From Pogona vitticeps (lineage: Eukaryota; Chordata; Lepidosauria; Squamata; Agamidae), in contig NC_135787.1 of assembly GCF_051106095.1 (NCBI RefSeq), forward strand, positions 159,782,001-159,846,000: a stretch of DNA of 64,000 bases, in the 5' to 3' direction. Below are positions 34,705 to 47,100 of this stretch, piece by piece; positions within the stretch are counted from its first letter, which is position 1; every line of letters begins with the position of its first letter. The notes below the pieces were generated by a model, which saw only the letters and a list, made by a program, of their open reading frames with translations, ran no database searches and had not been told where the DNA came from. The translations under genes were made by a program, and so were the position numbers.

Positions 34705-34826
34705 CTTTTGGGGGAATTCTGGGATTGTGCAGTTTGCTCAAATCCACACAGGCTGGCTCTTCTCCCAGGAGGCACAGTAGGGATTTGAATTACTAATGCT
34801 AAAACCACTGAGCTATGCAGCCAGCT
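34705..34826 (-). mobile_element. Sauria-type SINE, partial
   Basis: TTTGCTCAAATCCACACAGGC, GGAGGCACAGTAGGGATTTG and CCACTGAGCTATGCAGCC match the 24.7 kb copy. Confidence 0.75.
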
Positions 34827-35094
34827 AACGGAAAGCTAGAGAATTTAATAAAACTCCTTTTTACTGTATGTAAGTTGATCATGTCTTATTATATAAATGT
34901 CTTTGTTCCTCTTGATCAAATTATAATAAATGTGTTTTAAAGAGGCTCCTAGGTGTCTGGGATGGCTTCCGTGTTGCAGGGGAGGGTGGAAGCAGAAATA
35001 AACAATTTGTGCTTAACACTAACGGTGCTAAAATATTTCCCTTTCTTTGGTTTAGTTTTGTTCACTGGAATAGCAAAACCAACAAACTGTCAAA

Positions 35095-35158
35095 ATGGGG
35101 CGAAGATCAACATCTTCCACCAAGAGTGGGAAGTTCATGAATCCCACAGACCAAGCTC
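35095..35158 (+). CDS. WBP11: WBP11 exon 2 (first coding)
   Basis: A likely acceptor TTTAG ends at 35055, leaving 39 nt of leader. The exon encodes residues 1-21; donor GTGAGT splits an Arg codon. Confidence 0.93.
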
Positions 35159-38100
35159 GTGAGTGTCTAGAATCTTTTTTTGTTAGGTTGGTTTTGGGTT
35201 TAAGGTTGATAATATGTTTGGATAAATGTGCTATATAATTTTAAGAGTTGAAGTCAATTAGTCTGTATTCTTATGGACAAAATCTGTTGCCTTAATTTTT
35301 CATTAGCATAACTTGGATTGGGTGCCAGAAGCATTTAATTTAAGCTATGGAAAGTTTACTGTCTCTTCCCCCCCCTTGGGGTGGTTGGGGGGAGTTTTTA
35401 ATACTGTAGTAAAAAATTGTCACTGGATTGCTGCCAGCAGTCAGCGAATCTGGCAGCAATTTTGTACTAGTAAAGGCTTCCGCTCTCAGTTCCTGAGGCT
35501 CACAAAGGCTTCTCTATGTCAAAAGGGAGCCCAAAGGGCCCTCAGAACTTGAAAGAAGGCTATAGGAAACTTTCTATGAGGAGAAATTAAATATTTCCAG
35601 TGCTTGATTTGAGTTACGCTGACAAAAAATATGCAACAGGGTTTTGCCCAGTATGTTACAAGTGTAGTGTTAGCTAGTGTTTGTTGCAGGATATAGAAAT
35701 AGCAACAATATGGAAATAATGAAGGTAGTAGAGTATTTTATATTATGTAGTTATATATTGTTTTAGGCAAAGGCACTATGTTGATGGTGTATAGTTACAC
35801 TGATATTACTTTATAACATTTAATGCACAACAGCAAGTTGTAGAACAAACTATGACTTTGTAGTCAAGTATCTCGCTGCTTATGGCTTCTCAAGAGTTAA
35901 ATCTAAATGCTCTTTAATTCAGCATTAAATTGCTTCAAATTAATTGTGTTTACAAAGAAACAAATTGGTTTTACATGATTTTGTTTTCTCTAAAGACAGT
36001 TTTAGGAAAACATGGGATAACTGTCTAGGTCTTGTCAGGTACTACTATTAGTACTTCCAGGCAGCATAGAGTTAGATTTTATGGATTAAGATTTTCTAAT
36101 TGAGCAGATGTTGTAATCTTAATTTGTATAATAGTCTAGCATAATTATGAACTATGTAAGGATGAATGGTGAAATTAGACATTCCTATGGAAATTTGCTT
36201 GTCTATGGTTCACTGTGATGTTCTGCACTAAACTTCAGAATATAAAATAAGAAATAAAGGCAGATACGAGTACATAGGTGGTTCTGAGATGGAAAAATCA
36301 GAAATATAGCAGTAAAAATTGCTGGAAAATGTCGTATGTGTTCTATGTTATGTTCTTGATCTGAAGACTTGTGTTTAAAATAAACAGTTTATTCAGAGCA
36401 CGTGAAAACTGAAAATAATTCTTATCAAAATATAATCATTTTTTCAAGGAAAGCTATAATGAGTTTTATATTGTCATTAATTTTTTTAGTAAAGCATAAG
36501 GATGCACACTTGCTTTTCTAATACAGTATTGTGATGTAAAATTCAAACGCAATATGGTATATTCTTGGACAGTTTATAAAGGTTATGTACCAGATTTGCA
36601 AACAGACACTTGCCAGAATCCCATTATTGTTTGTATAAGTTTGGCAATACTTGCCACAAATTGTGCCCAACTGATTAGGTGTTTGAAGTGGATCTTGTTT
36701 GCATGTCTGGTCACTTGCCCATTTATACAACTGGGGCTTGCCCTAGCACGTTGTTAACTGCAGATAGCTGAAACAAGCTATGTGAACCTTAGGCGAATAC
36801 CAGTAGGATTCCTGCCACTATTGAGTTTGTGTTTGTGGCTTAATCTGAAAATAGAACTCTTGTGATAATTGCTTGGCTGCTTTGTTTGGTACTGGTGCCA
36901 TTCTGATGAATAGGATCAGTCAAAACAGTTTGTTTTACAGCTTTCTGGGCTAGCAGTGCAACATGTTTCATTTCACACACAGCCTTTATTTGGCTTGTTT
37001 AGTAAATTATAAATTATAGAGAAAGATAGAAGTTTATTTTTTCTTCTGAATGAATATGATCTGATCCTGGTTGTGTTTCTTCTGAAATCAGATGTAAAAG
37101 TATAAATCTGGTGTTATTTTTTATTTGAAGTAAGTTCCACTGAGATCCTTGAGTCTCACTTCCTAGTTAGCATGGTTGAATTGTTGCCCCAAATTTGCAA
37201 GTTCTGGGTTTGAAATTGGTAAGCTTTTTCAGATTGTTTCTATCTTTGTAGGCAAGGAGGCTCGAAAGAGAGAGCTGAAAAAGGTAAGAGATTATTGCTT
37301 TGCTAAAAGAGTGAACAACCTGGCAACTGTGTACTCCTGTCTGTTATATTCTTAACATAAACAGGGTGGGGTAATGTAATACTTGCATGCCTTGCTGTCA
37401 GCTGATGAGCCTTTTCCTACCTAAAACTGTTGTCTTGACCAAGTATTTCATTAAGTTTAAAAAATTGTACCCTGGGTTAGGATTGTGGGGCCATTGATTT
37501 TTTTGTAAATATGCATATTTGTTCAATGGGCAACTATCTTGTTCTCACCTGTTAGCCTAAGTAACTGTACATTGACCAAAAGAGCAGGAAAAAGAAAAAC
37601 ATGTATCATAAGAAGCACATAGCTGATTAAATCTGACTTTAAAACCCTTTTGAGTTGCTAGTTTAGAAAATATGAGACTCAAAATACTAAATATTTTTGA
37701 GATTATTGTATATGTTGCCAGCATAATCTGAGATCTTCATTCTGGCCTTTATTTTTTGGTGATTATAGAACAAGAAGCAGCGTATGATGGTGCGAGCAGC
37801 AGTGCTAAAGATGAAGGATCCCAAACAAATAATTCGAGACATGGAAAAACTTGATGAAATGGGTGGGTTCAAATATTATCTCTTTGAAGCTTGAAAAAAA
37901 ATCAAATATGACAAAACAGATCTCTAGTAGCTTTAATAAGTGGGCTCAGATAACGTGGGGAGAAGGGGAGGACTGAGGATTGTGTATAGAAAATTGACCA
38001 ATTATGATTAGGAGGCAGTTCTGCCTTTTGTTTTTAAATGACTTATATGCTGTCCTTTAATAATGTTTTTGGATGGATTTAAAAAAGGAAAGATTCCCCC

Positions 38101-41100
38101 AGTAATATCATAAAAATTATTCATAAAACAGCAATTAGAGCAGCATTTAAAACAGTGTAAATTAGGATAAGGAAATTTGATACTTAGGTGTTTTGGACTT
38201 CAACTCTCTGAAACTCACTAGTATGGCAAATGGCAAGAGATGGGAGTGATAAAACATCTGGATGGCAAAGGTTCTTTATCCTCACTTTGAAGATCTTAGC
38301 CTGGTATCATTGTAGGAGCCAGTCTGGAAAAAGAGTTCTACAGAGGGGGTGCCATACTAGGAGAAGCCCTCCCTTACCCAATTGTTATGTTCTTTATCTC
38401 AGATAGTTGTGGATGGAGAACATGGAGGAGGGCCTCCAAATATTATTTTACCTCACAGGCTGACTGATGCATCAACAATTTCTGTTGGTACTTTGGTGTC
38501 AAACCAATAGATTGGGGTGTCAAAATAAGTGCAAGCACATTTAGTTTGTTCAGAAATGAAGTGGAAACCAATAAAGCTGTTTGAGCATTAAGACAATCTT
38601 CTCCCAACATGGGTCCCACTTAGTATCCTTGCAACTGTATTATGACCCAAGTGCAGCTGCCAAGCTCTTGAGATGGAAGGCTGCATAATGGAGAGGGGTT
38701 TTTGGAAACCCTTGTTGGAAGAAGCCTGGCATTGATGGCATTCATTCTTACTTTTCTTTATATCCTAGCTTCATTATAGCAGAACGCTGAAGGCATTCGT
38801 TCCCATATTTATTCCTGATTTTATGTGTAGGTACATTTATCTTGAATTTGATACGATGAGAAGCAGGGAAGGCAAAAGCTTATCCCAGATTTATGTGTAA
38901 ATCTTTTCTTCTTCCCCACGGTTGCTCCAACTCTGCTAATGCTGGAACAGAGTTTAACCCAGTACAACAGCCACAACTCAATGAGAAGGTGCTCAAGGAC
39001 AAGCGTAAAAAACTACGTGAGACTTTTGAGCGTATCTTACGGTTGTATGAGAAAGAGAATCCAGACATTTACAAGGAGTTGCGCAAACTTGAAGTGGAAT
39101 ATGAACAGAAGAGATCACAACTCAGCCAGTACTTTGATGCTGTGAAGGTATTTGCCCCTATCATTTCTTTGCTTCTCAGTGTGTACAGACACTGCAAGGC
39201 TGGTTCTTTGGTGGCTACAGCATTTATGTCCTTCATAACAGTGTACACAAACAGTGATGTAGCATTTGAAGTTCATTTGCATAAATGCAGCTTGGTGCTG
39301 TAGGCTGGCTGTTCTTAAATTGCTTCTTGTGAGCTCTGGTGACTTGAACTAAACAAAAATCCCCCACCTCTTTCCCATTCTTGAGAGTGCGTTTGTTTAA
39401 ATTGAAATGACCAGTACAGTTTCATTCACATAATTTGCCATGGGACGTTCTTCTGCCTGGTTCTGTAATGGGTACCCTCCATGCTACTTATAAGTACATC
39501 TTTAGCTTTAGTAGACACTTAATGTTAGGTGATTGGCTAAGTTCTTAATATAATTGTTCATATAATGACTGGCACAATTCAGGTAGAGGTAAGAGTCAAT
39601 GGCAGGTTATCTCTCTAGCTTCTGTGAAGGGCAAGAAGAAACTTATTATCAAATAGTCATTGTGGTTGATTATTAATCATGATATGCATTTATTTACCAC
39701 ACATTGACATGTTTCTGCAAAACCGCTGAAGATGATTTGCATTTTTTAGTAATGAGGTGACTCCAAGCAGTCCTCCTTAGAGTAGAGCTTTTGAACTAAG
39801 CGGAACTTGTCAGTCACAAGTTGCTTAAATCCCATTGATTTCAATGGATCTTTTCTATGGAGGAGTAACATTTAACTTAAGAAGCATCATTCAAAACGAA
39901 AGCATGTAAATCTTTCATGACATTTTATAATAAGAATGCAGCAACTTCCTTCAGGAGATTGTTATGGGAGGAGGGAATCCATCTAGCCAAACTGCTAGCT
40001 ATCTTTTTCTCTTTCTGACGCAGCCAGTGTAGAACTTATCAAATAGCACACTAGTGCTCAAAGTCTCTCATATCGGGCAATCCTGTAGCAAACATTTACA
40101 CTGACTGGCGATCTGATGGTGATTTTTAACAGTCAAAACCTCCATCCTCCCACATCCTGTGGTTTCCAAAATCTTCCCAGGGGAAAAAAGGGAGCCCCAG
40201 ATCCTGAAAGGAGGACAGGAATTTATCCATTAGTTAAGATATTTCCAGTGTGTGATCTGGGTTAAACTGGCATAAATTTATGCAAACAAGGTTTTACCCA
40301 TCATCTCATAAAATAGTCTAGGATTATTCTTGTCTTTCAGCCTTGGTGAGAATCTTGTGAGCAATAAATAAGGCAGAGCTGGGCGGTAGTGTTTTTTTTA
40401 AACTGCCATGTTGGCTTTTAAGCATGAATACTTTTAAAAATCAATCTATCTTGTCAAATTGAATGATAGACACTTTTGTTAATGACAGTCTTCTCGCCTC
40501 ACTGAGTTTCTGCTGCAGTTACTTCCCAAAGGAAAAATTGGTTTTTGTTTAAACCCTTTGGTAATTGTTGAAATCAGTGCTGTATCTGTACAAAGAGGCT
40601 TTTATAAATGTGCTTCCATTTATTGTTTGTTTATGTATTTATTTTGGGGTTGTTGCTGTTGCCACTTTCTGGGTTCATCTGGCCCAGATTAATAGCGATA
40701 CAGTATCTGAAGCAATTTGGCAATTCACGAATTCCTCTTAGTATGTTATCCATGAATTAAGCATTGCTGTCTCCTGAGGTAACCTAAGGAGCGTTCTAAT
40801 TTCTTGCAGAATGCTCAGCATGTTGAAGTGGAGAGTATCCCTTTGCCAGATATGCCCCATGCTCCTTCCAACATCCTCATTCAGGACATCCCTCTGCCTG
40901 GAGCCCAGCCCCCCTCTATTCTCAAAAAGACATCTGCATATGGGTAAGAAGGACGAATGTTACAGAGACCAGGGCCCCCTAAGCATTTTGTTGTGCTTAG
41001 GTTACACTTACAGACTTGGTTTAGTAGTTTCTTGTGCTTTAAGAAATATTTTAGCTATATATTGCAATTTATCTATTAGCTGAATTGTTTTGTACAGTGG

Positions 41101-44100
41101 AATGATAGTTCTCAAACTGCAAATCAGAGCCCTTCCATCCCTGGTACTTTCCAGCTCTATTGGATTACATTTCCTATCTTCCCCAGGCAGCATAGTCACT
41201 CAGTCTCCACGCAGGGTGCGAATGGGGGGGACATAGGACAGCACATTGGGACAGTGTCAGATTGGTGAATGTCATTGTAAGTTAAGGACTGTGACACCCT
41301 TCAGGCTGCATGTTTGTGCATAAAGTATTAACTTGGCTGGTGATGAGCTCTGGGGCAGAGGCAGAGATGTTAGAAACACATAAATTGAGTAGAACTTTTG
41401 TTCAGCTTCTTGTTCTTGTTGTGAATCCTGCTGTTGTTTCTGTTGCCACTAGAGAGAAAGACCCAGAGTGGCCCACTTAAGACTTATTGTCACTGGACAT
41501 GAAATAAGCAGCCAGAAACTGGGGCAGAAACTAAGCCAGTGCTCTGTTAGCATCCAGCTCTTGGTGGCTGCTTTGCAATGAAACTGAGTCTAGAGAACTC
41601 TGTACAAACTCTGGAGTTCCTTTTTCAAACAGTTTTGGACATAAATACATTGTCTACTAGAAGCAAAGTAGGTATGGGAGAATTTGGGGATCCTTGGCTG
41701 TAGCTGGGCTGCAACTCTTCCCCTAGGCAGCTTGGTATATTTCCGGCTACATAGCTTAGTTCACATCCAACTATTTAGGGATAAATTAAATCTCTAGCTA
41801 TTTGCAACAAACAAAACAGCAGTTGAAAACACTTAACTGAAGAAGAGAATGGAATACAGTGGTGTCTCGCATAACGAGCGCACCGTTTAATGATGAATAG
41901 GGAAAACATCGCATTGCAATGATCGGTAAGCGTTTCGCTTACCGATCTTCGATTTGCGATGTTTTGGAACAGCTGATCTGCAGTTCCAAAATGGCTGCCG
42001 GAAGAAGAAAATGGCTGCCCGCAGCGTTTTTGCACCGATTCCTTGCTTACTGAGGTGGCGAAAATGGTGGCCCTATGGAGGATTCCCGCTTAGTGGTGAG
42101 TTTATCCCCCATACGAACGCATTAAACAGAGTTTAATGCGTTCCTGTGGGGTTTTTTGCCCCGTATAGCAATGTTTCCGGATAGCAACGATTTATCTGGA
42201 ACAGATTATCGTTGCTATGTGGGGCACCACTGTATTGCATAATAAGATGAGTTGTTGTTCTTACGTGCTGTCAAATCACTTCCAACGTAAAGCAACCCTA
42301 AAAGGGTTTTCAAGGCATGTGAGATATTCAAGGAGGGGTTTCCCATTGCTACTTTCTCCTCCATGACTTTCCATAGAAATTAGAACCAAGGTTTCTTGAG
42401 TCCTAATCTAGTGCTCTGTCCTCCTTGGCTCTTGGCTGGATGAGTTGGATAGGTAAAAAGGCAATGAGAGGAGACCCTCCAGCTTGTAATATGGAGAATG
42501 GTTGAAGAGAGCAGGCTAGACTAAAATGAGCTCTGGGATTAGCCAGTCAAGACTAGGAGTCTGAGGCAGGCCTGATTAGAAGCTAATTGATGTGTACAAG
42601 AAAATTAAGGCAGAGAAACCTGAGACAACTCAGAATAACTCTCTTCCTCCCCAGCCAGGAGTGAGGGATGAGGGACATTGCAATTCTGCAACACATGAAG
42701 GGCATATATTTTTCATCCCTGCTGGGAAGTGGGAAGTGGCTTTGTGGCAGTGCCTTACTGGTTTTATAAATTTAATTCCCAGAAGGCCCTTTCCTGTTCT
42801 TTGTAAAGTATGGTTTGAATTCTAATTCTGTGAAGTGTTTATGAAGAACTTCCTTTATTGTTGCTTTGACTCGACTATTTAATTGGTTTGAATTATCTCT
42901 TTAAATTTAATTGTAAATGTTTTGCATTCTTACTCATGGAAGTATTTTATCAGCACACGTCTGTTCATTTATTAATGTTTGATACAGTTTTAATTCACTA
43001 AATTTTAAGGATGGGAATTGGAGGCTTGTTTGATTGGTTTTTCATTGCTAAAATCCTTATCTTATTGGTTGCATTTACATATATGTGTATACTATGATAT
43101 GAGTTGGTATGCTCCTCTATCCCTCTTCTTTTTCCATACAAGTATGATATCAGGGCATTCCTTCCATTTTCAATAAACTGCTGTTTCTTGGGTCAGAACT
43201 CAGGCAGACTTTGGTTAGTGTTAATGTTACTGAGCTTTGTTTAATTATTTGTGCTTGCTTTAGCTAATCTGTAAATACTAATTATAATTCATGAGTTAAG
43301 AAATAACAACAAATTACAGTTAATTGGAAACAAAAGCAAATACTTCTGATTTCCCCGTAGCCGAATTGGAGGAGGGGAATTGTGAAAACTCAGGCAACAC
43401 TGGTCCATTAAGTTAAACCTTCATTAAACTTTATGCTCTGTTGTAGCATGAGTTGTAAGAAGGTATAGAGAAGTTCTGACTAAAAGTTTTTAAAATCCAT
43501 AACCTTTTATTTTTTCAAAATCCTATTCCAGACCTCCTATCCGGCCTGTTTCTGTACTTCCACCTCCTGGACATGGTGTTCCTCGCTTACCTCCAGGCAG
43601 AAAGCCTCCTGGACCTCCACCAGGTCCACCTCCACCTCAGGTCTTGCAAATGTATGGTCGTAAAGTAGGATTCAGCCTAGATATGGCCCCTCGGAGAAGA
43701 GAAGAAGAAATGTCTTATAGTCCAGAGACAGGTAAATAGTTTTCCTCGTCCCCTAAGTATTCTCTTATAGCAGTGGTCCTCAATCTTTTTCGACCCACAG
43801 ACCAATGGGGGGGGCAGGGTGTACTTCTGGGTGGTGATGGTGAGGCAGGGGGCGGGAGAGCTGTCTCTACAGCCCGGTCCTGCCAAGGCCATGGACTAGC
43901 ACCATGCTGCGGACCAGGGGTTGGGGACCCCTGTCTTATAGAATAGGAAAAGGGAAGCTTCCTGACAAGTTTGTGGGGGATTGTCTAGAGACTTAAGAGG
44001 TGGAATTAGAGAAGTAATTTCAGTTTTGAAGACCAGTGTTTTAAGGAGAGAGAAACTCAGAATACATTGCAAAGCAGAACTGGGGAGGTGGTGGTTGTCT

Positions 44101-47100
44101 AGATGATTTTAGACTGCAACTCTCACAAATCCTAGCCAGCATAACCAGTGTAAGAAATGAAGGAAGTTGCATTCCAAGAACATTAGGAAAGTTACAAATT
44201 TGGTGCCTCTGTTTTAAAGAAGCTGATTATTTTCTTCTCCAAATAATGGTTTAAAGATAATGAAAAGGAGGTCAAAGAATATCTTTGTTTGGGACATTGT
44301 AGAAGCATATGATATATTTAGTTTGTTTGTACGTAACTCTTGTTACATACTCAAAATGTTACTTGCTCCTTTGAAATGGAATATCCCGGCAGTCTTGTGT
44401 TTGTGTGGAAAAGATACTAATTTTTGGATCCAGCTGCTGTGGCATTGCATTTGCTGAATGAATAGCATCAATGTTGAATAAGGTTTACTTTCTCTATAAA
44501 TTTGAGACCAACTTTTCATAAAAATCTGATGAGCTGTATTGTTTGTAAAGAAATTGCTCCACAGATGTAGCACTGGGTTTACCGAAGAAAGCAACCAATT
44601 AGGACACAAAGGAGAAAAATTCTGCATCTGCCATTTGGTACTTCTAGAGTCACTACAGTACTCACTGATATTTCATAACTGTTCTTCTTGGCTTCCTTTA
44701 CTTGCCTGGCTAATGGGGTCACTGTCATGTAAAGTAGTAGACCTGAAACACTGATGGCTTTCATTTCCCCCTCTTGCACTGGAAGATCTTTAGCTTTGGT
44801 TCTCAAAACAAGTTGAGCATACTGCATGTTACATAGATCTTTCATAGTGGTTTCATGTTTGAACTTTTAAGGTCCACGGGGACATGACGAAGAAGCTTCT
44901 AGTACTAGTGAAGATGAGGGGTACCCTGAGGATATGGATCAGGACAAGCATGATGATTCAACTGATGACAGTGAAAGTGACCGAAGTGATGCAGACAGTG
45001 AAGGAGAGGAGTTCACGCACCACGAGGACAATGCCGAGAGAGAGGCGGGTGAAGACAAGAAATCAGGTAAATTATGCTTGGACACAAGCAGAACTAGTGA
45101 ATTGCTACAGAAATACACTGAACAAAAGGTAACAAATACTCATGAAAAAAGACTTGGCTTGTTTGCAATTAGCTATATGCCATGTAGTTAACGTACGATA
45201 CATGGAATTTAGATGTGATAACTGGCACAGACTGTGAGGTAAATTGCAGTGTAGTCACACCCACAGTTATAACTATAGCACAAATATTTGTTGTCGTTTA
45301 GTTGTGTCCGACTCTTCGTGATCCCATGGGCCAGAACATGCCAGGCCCTTCTGTCTTCCACTGCCTCCCGGAGTTGGGTCAAATTCATGTTGGTAGCTTT
45401 GATGACACTGTCCAGCCATCTCGTCCTCTGACGTCCTGTTCTCCTCTTGCCTTCGCACTTTCCCAACACCAGGGTCTTTTCCAGGGAAATTTCTCATGAG
45501 ATAGCCAAAGTAATGGAACCTCAGCTTCAGGATCTGTCCTTCCAGTGAGCACTCAGGGTTGATTTCCTTCAGAACGGATAGGTTTTATCTCCTTGCAGTC
45601 CAGGGGACTCTCAAGAGTCTCCTCCAGCACCATAACTCAAAAGCATCAATTCTTTGGCGGCCAGACTTCTTTATGGTCCAGCTCTCACTTCCATATATCA
45701 CTACAGGAAAAACCATAGCTTTGACTATGCGGACTTTTGTTGGCAAGGTGATGTCCCTGCTTTTTAAAATGCTGTCTAGGTTTGTCATAGCACTAATATA
45801 ACTTGCAACAATAGAACTGTTCCTGCAGATCAACAACAACAACAAAAAACCTAAATTAACTACCTGAGTTATACTTTAGGGGGAAACTTGTGTAAAGGTA
45901 GACGTCTTAATGTCAGTAGTTCCAGAGGCCTGAAGATTGCTCATATCCTCCTGGACTTGAGAAGGGCTTCAGTCCACCCCATTTTTAACTGTTATTTCTT
46001 TTTCAGCTGCTAAGAGAAAGCCCTCATTGGTTCCTCTGAGTGAGGGATTTCAAATGGTAACGTGTATTGCTCTCTTGGCATCTGTCTTAAAAGAGCAGTG
46101 CAGTGAATCTGCACTTCTCAGTGTTCTTTTCCCCCTCATTTTTTCTCTACTCTGGATCTGAAATCAGTGGTGCTGCAGCCACACTAAGAATTTTGATGAT
46201 TTTGCAGCAGGAAGGGCAAGGAAAGTTTATTTCTGAGGTGAAGGACTTAACTTTCTTTCTCCTTTGTCACCATCTCAACATACTCCTGAATTATTGTTTC
46301 CCGACTTCTGGTACCTGGATTCCTCACTTCATGATGCCTGAATTCCAGATTTACATAGAGAATCCATGTGTGTACCAGTCTGCCCAGTTAATACTTCTGG
46401 ATTCCTTGCTGTGCTGCATGGTTACTTCAAAATGTACAAATACCCCTGATGTGCTTTGCTTTTACACACTCGTTGAAAGGCAGTGCACATCCCTGTTAAA
46501 AACAATGGGCATTGTCTGAGCAGTTGTGTATGGCCATGAGCTGCACTTAGTATATCCCATCTTAAAGAAGGCATCCAGACATTTCTTTGATGTTATTTGG
46601 AAGAGCACAGAAGGCATGGGCTGCACAGCCAAACTCCGCTAGGTGACTCAGGACCTTATGGGACCATCAAAAGCAATCTATCTGAGGACTGCAATAATAG
46701 AACCACAGCCTGTGTAACCCCTAAGTAGCCTGTCTTCAGGGGATTTTGGGCTTTATGCCGTATGTTAATCGCAAAATCTTAACTCTAGTCCCATAGTTCA
46801 CTGGCAGTCTGTGCAGTTCTTTTAGGGTAGGCTTTCCAGGCTTCTGGCCTTAGCCTCAAACTCTTAACCAGTCCGTCATGTTGCCTCTCTCTTTTCTGAT
46901 TGTCTTATGAAGTAGTAGTGAACAATGTAGCTGAAAATGTTTTGCTTCTTTGTAAAATTCATATTTAACATTGCAAGTGGATAGCTATTACCTTTAGGAG
47001 TTACAAAATATGATTGCCTACCTCTTAGGGCAGTGATGGCGAACCTATGGCACGCATGCCACAGTTGGCATGCAAAGCCCTTTCTGCTGGCACGTGAGCT

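Noticed and set aside
44539-44754. Short frame in WBP11 intron 7
   Set aside because: No homology, no splice fit; exon 7 joins exon 8 in phase without it.
46007-46056. Extra WBP11 exon candidate (TTTTTCAG ... GTAACG) between exons 8 and 9
   Set aside because: At 50 nt it would break the frame, and exon 8 joins exon 9 in phase to give the human-like KKSG-SVRFAD junction.
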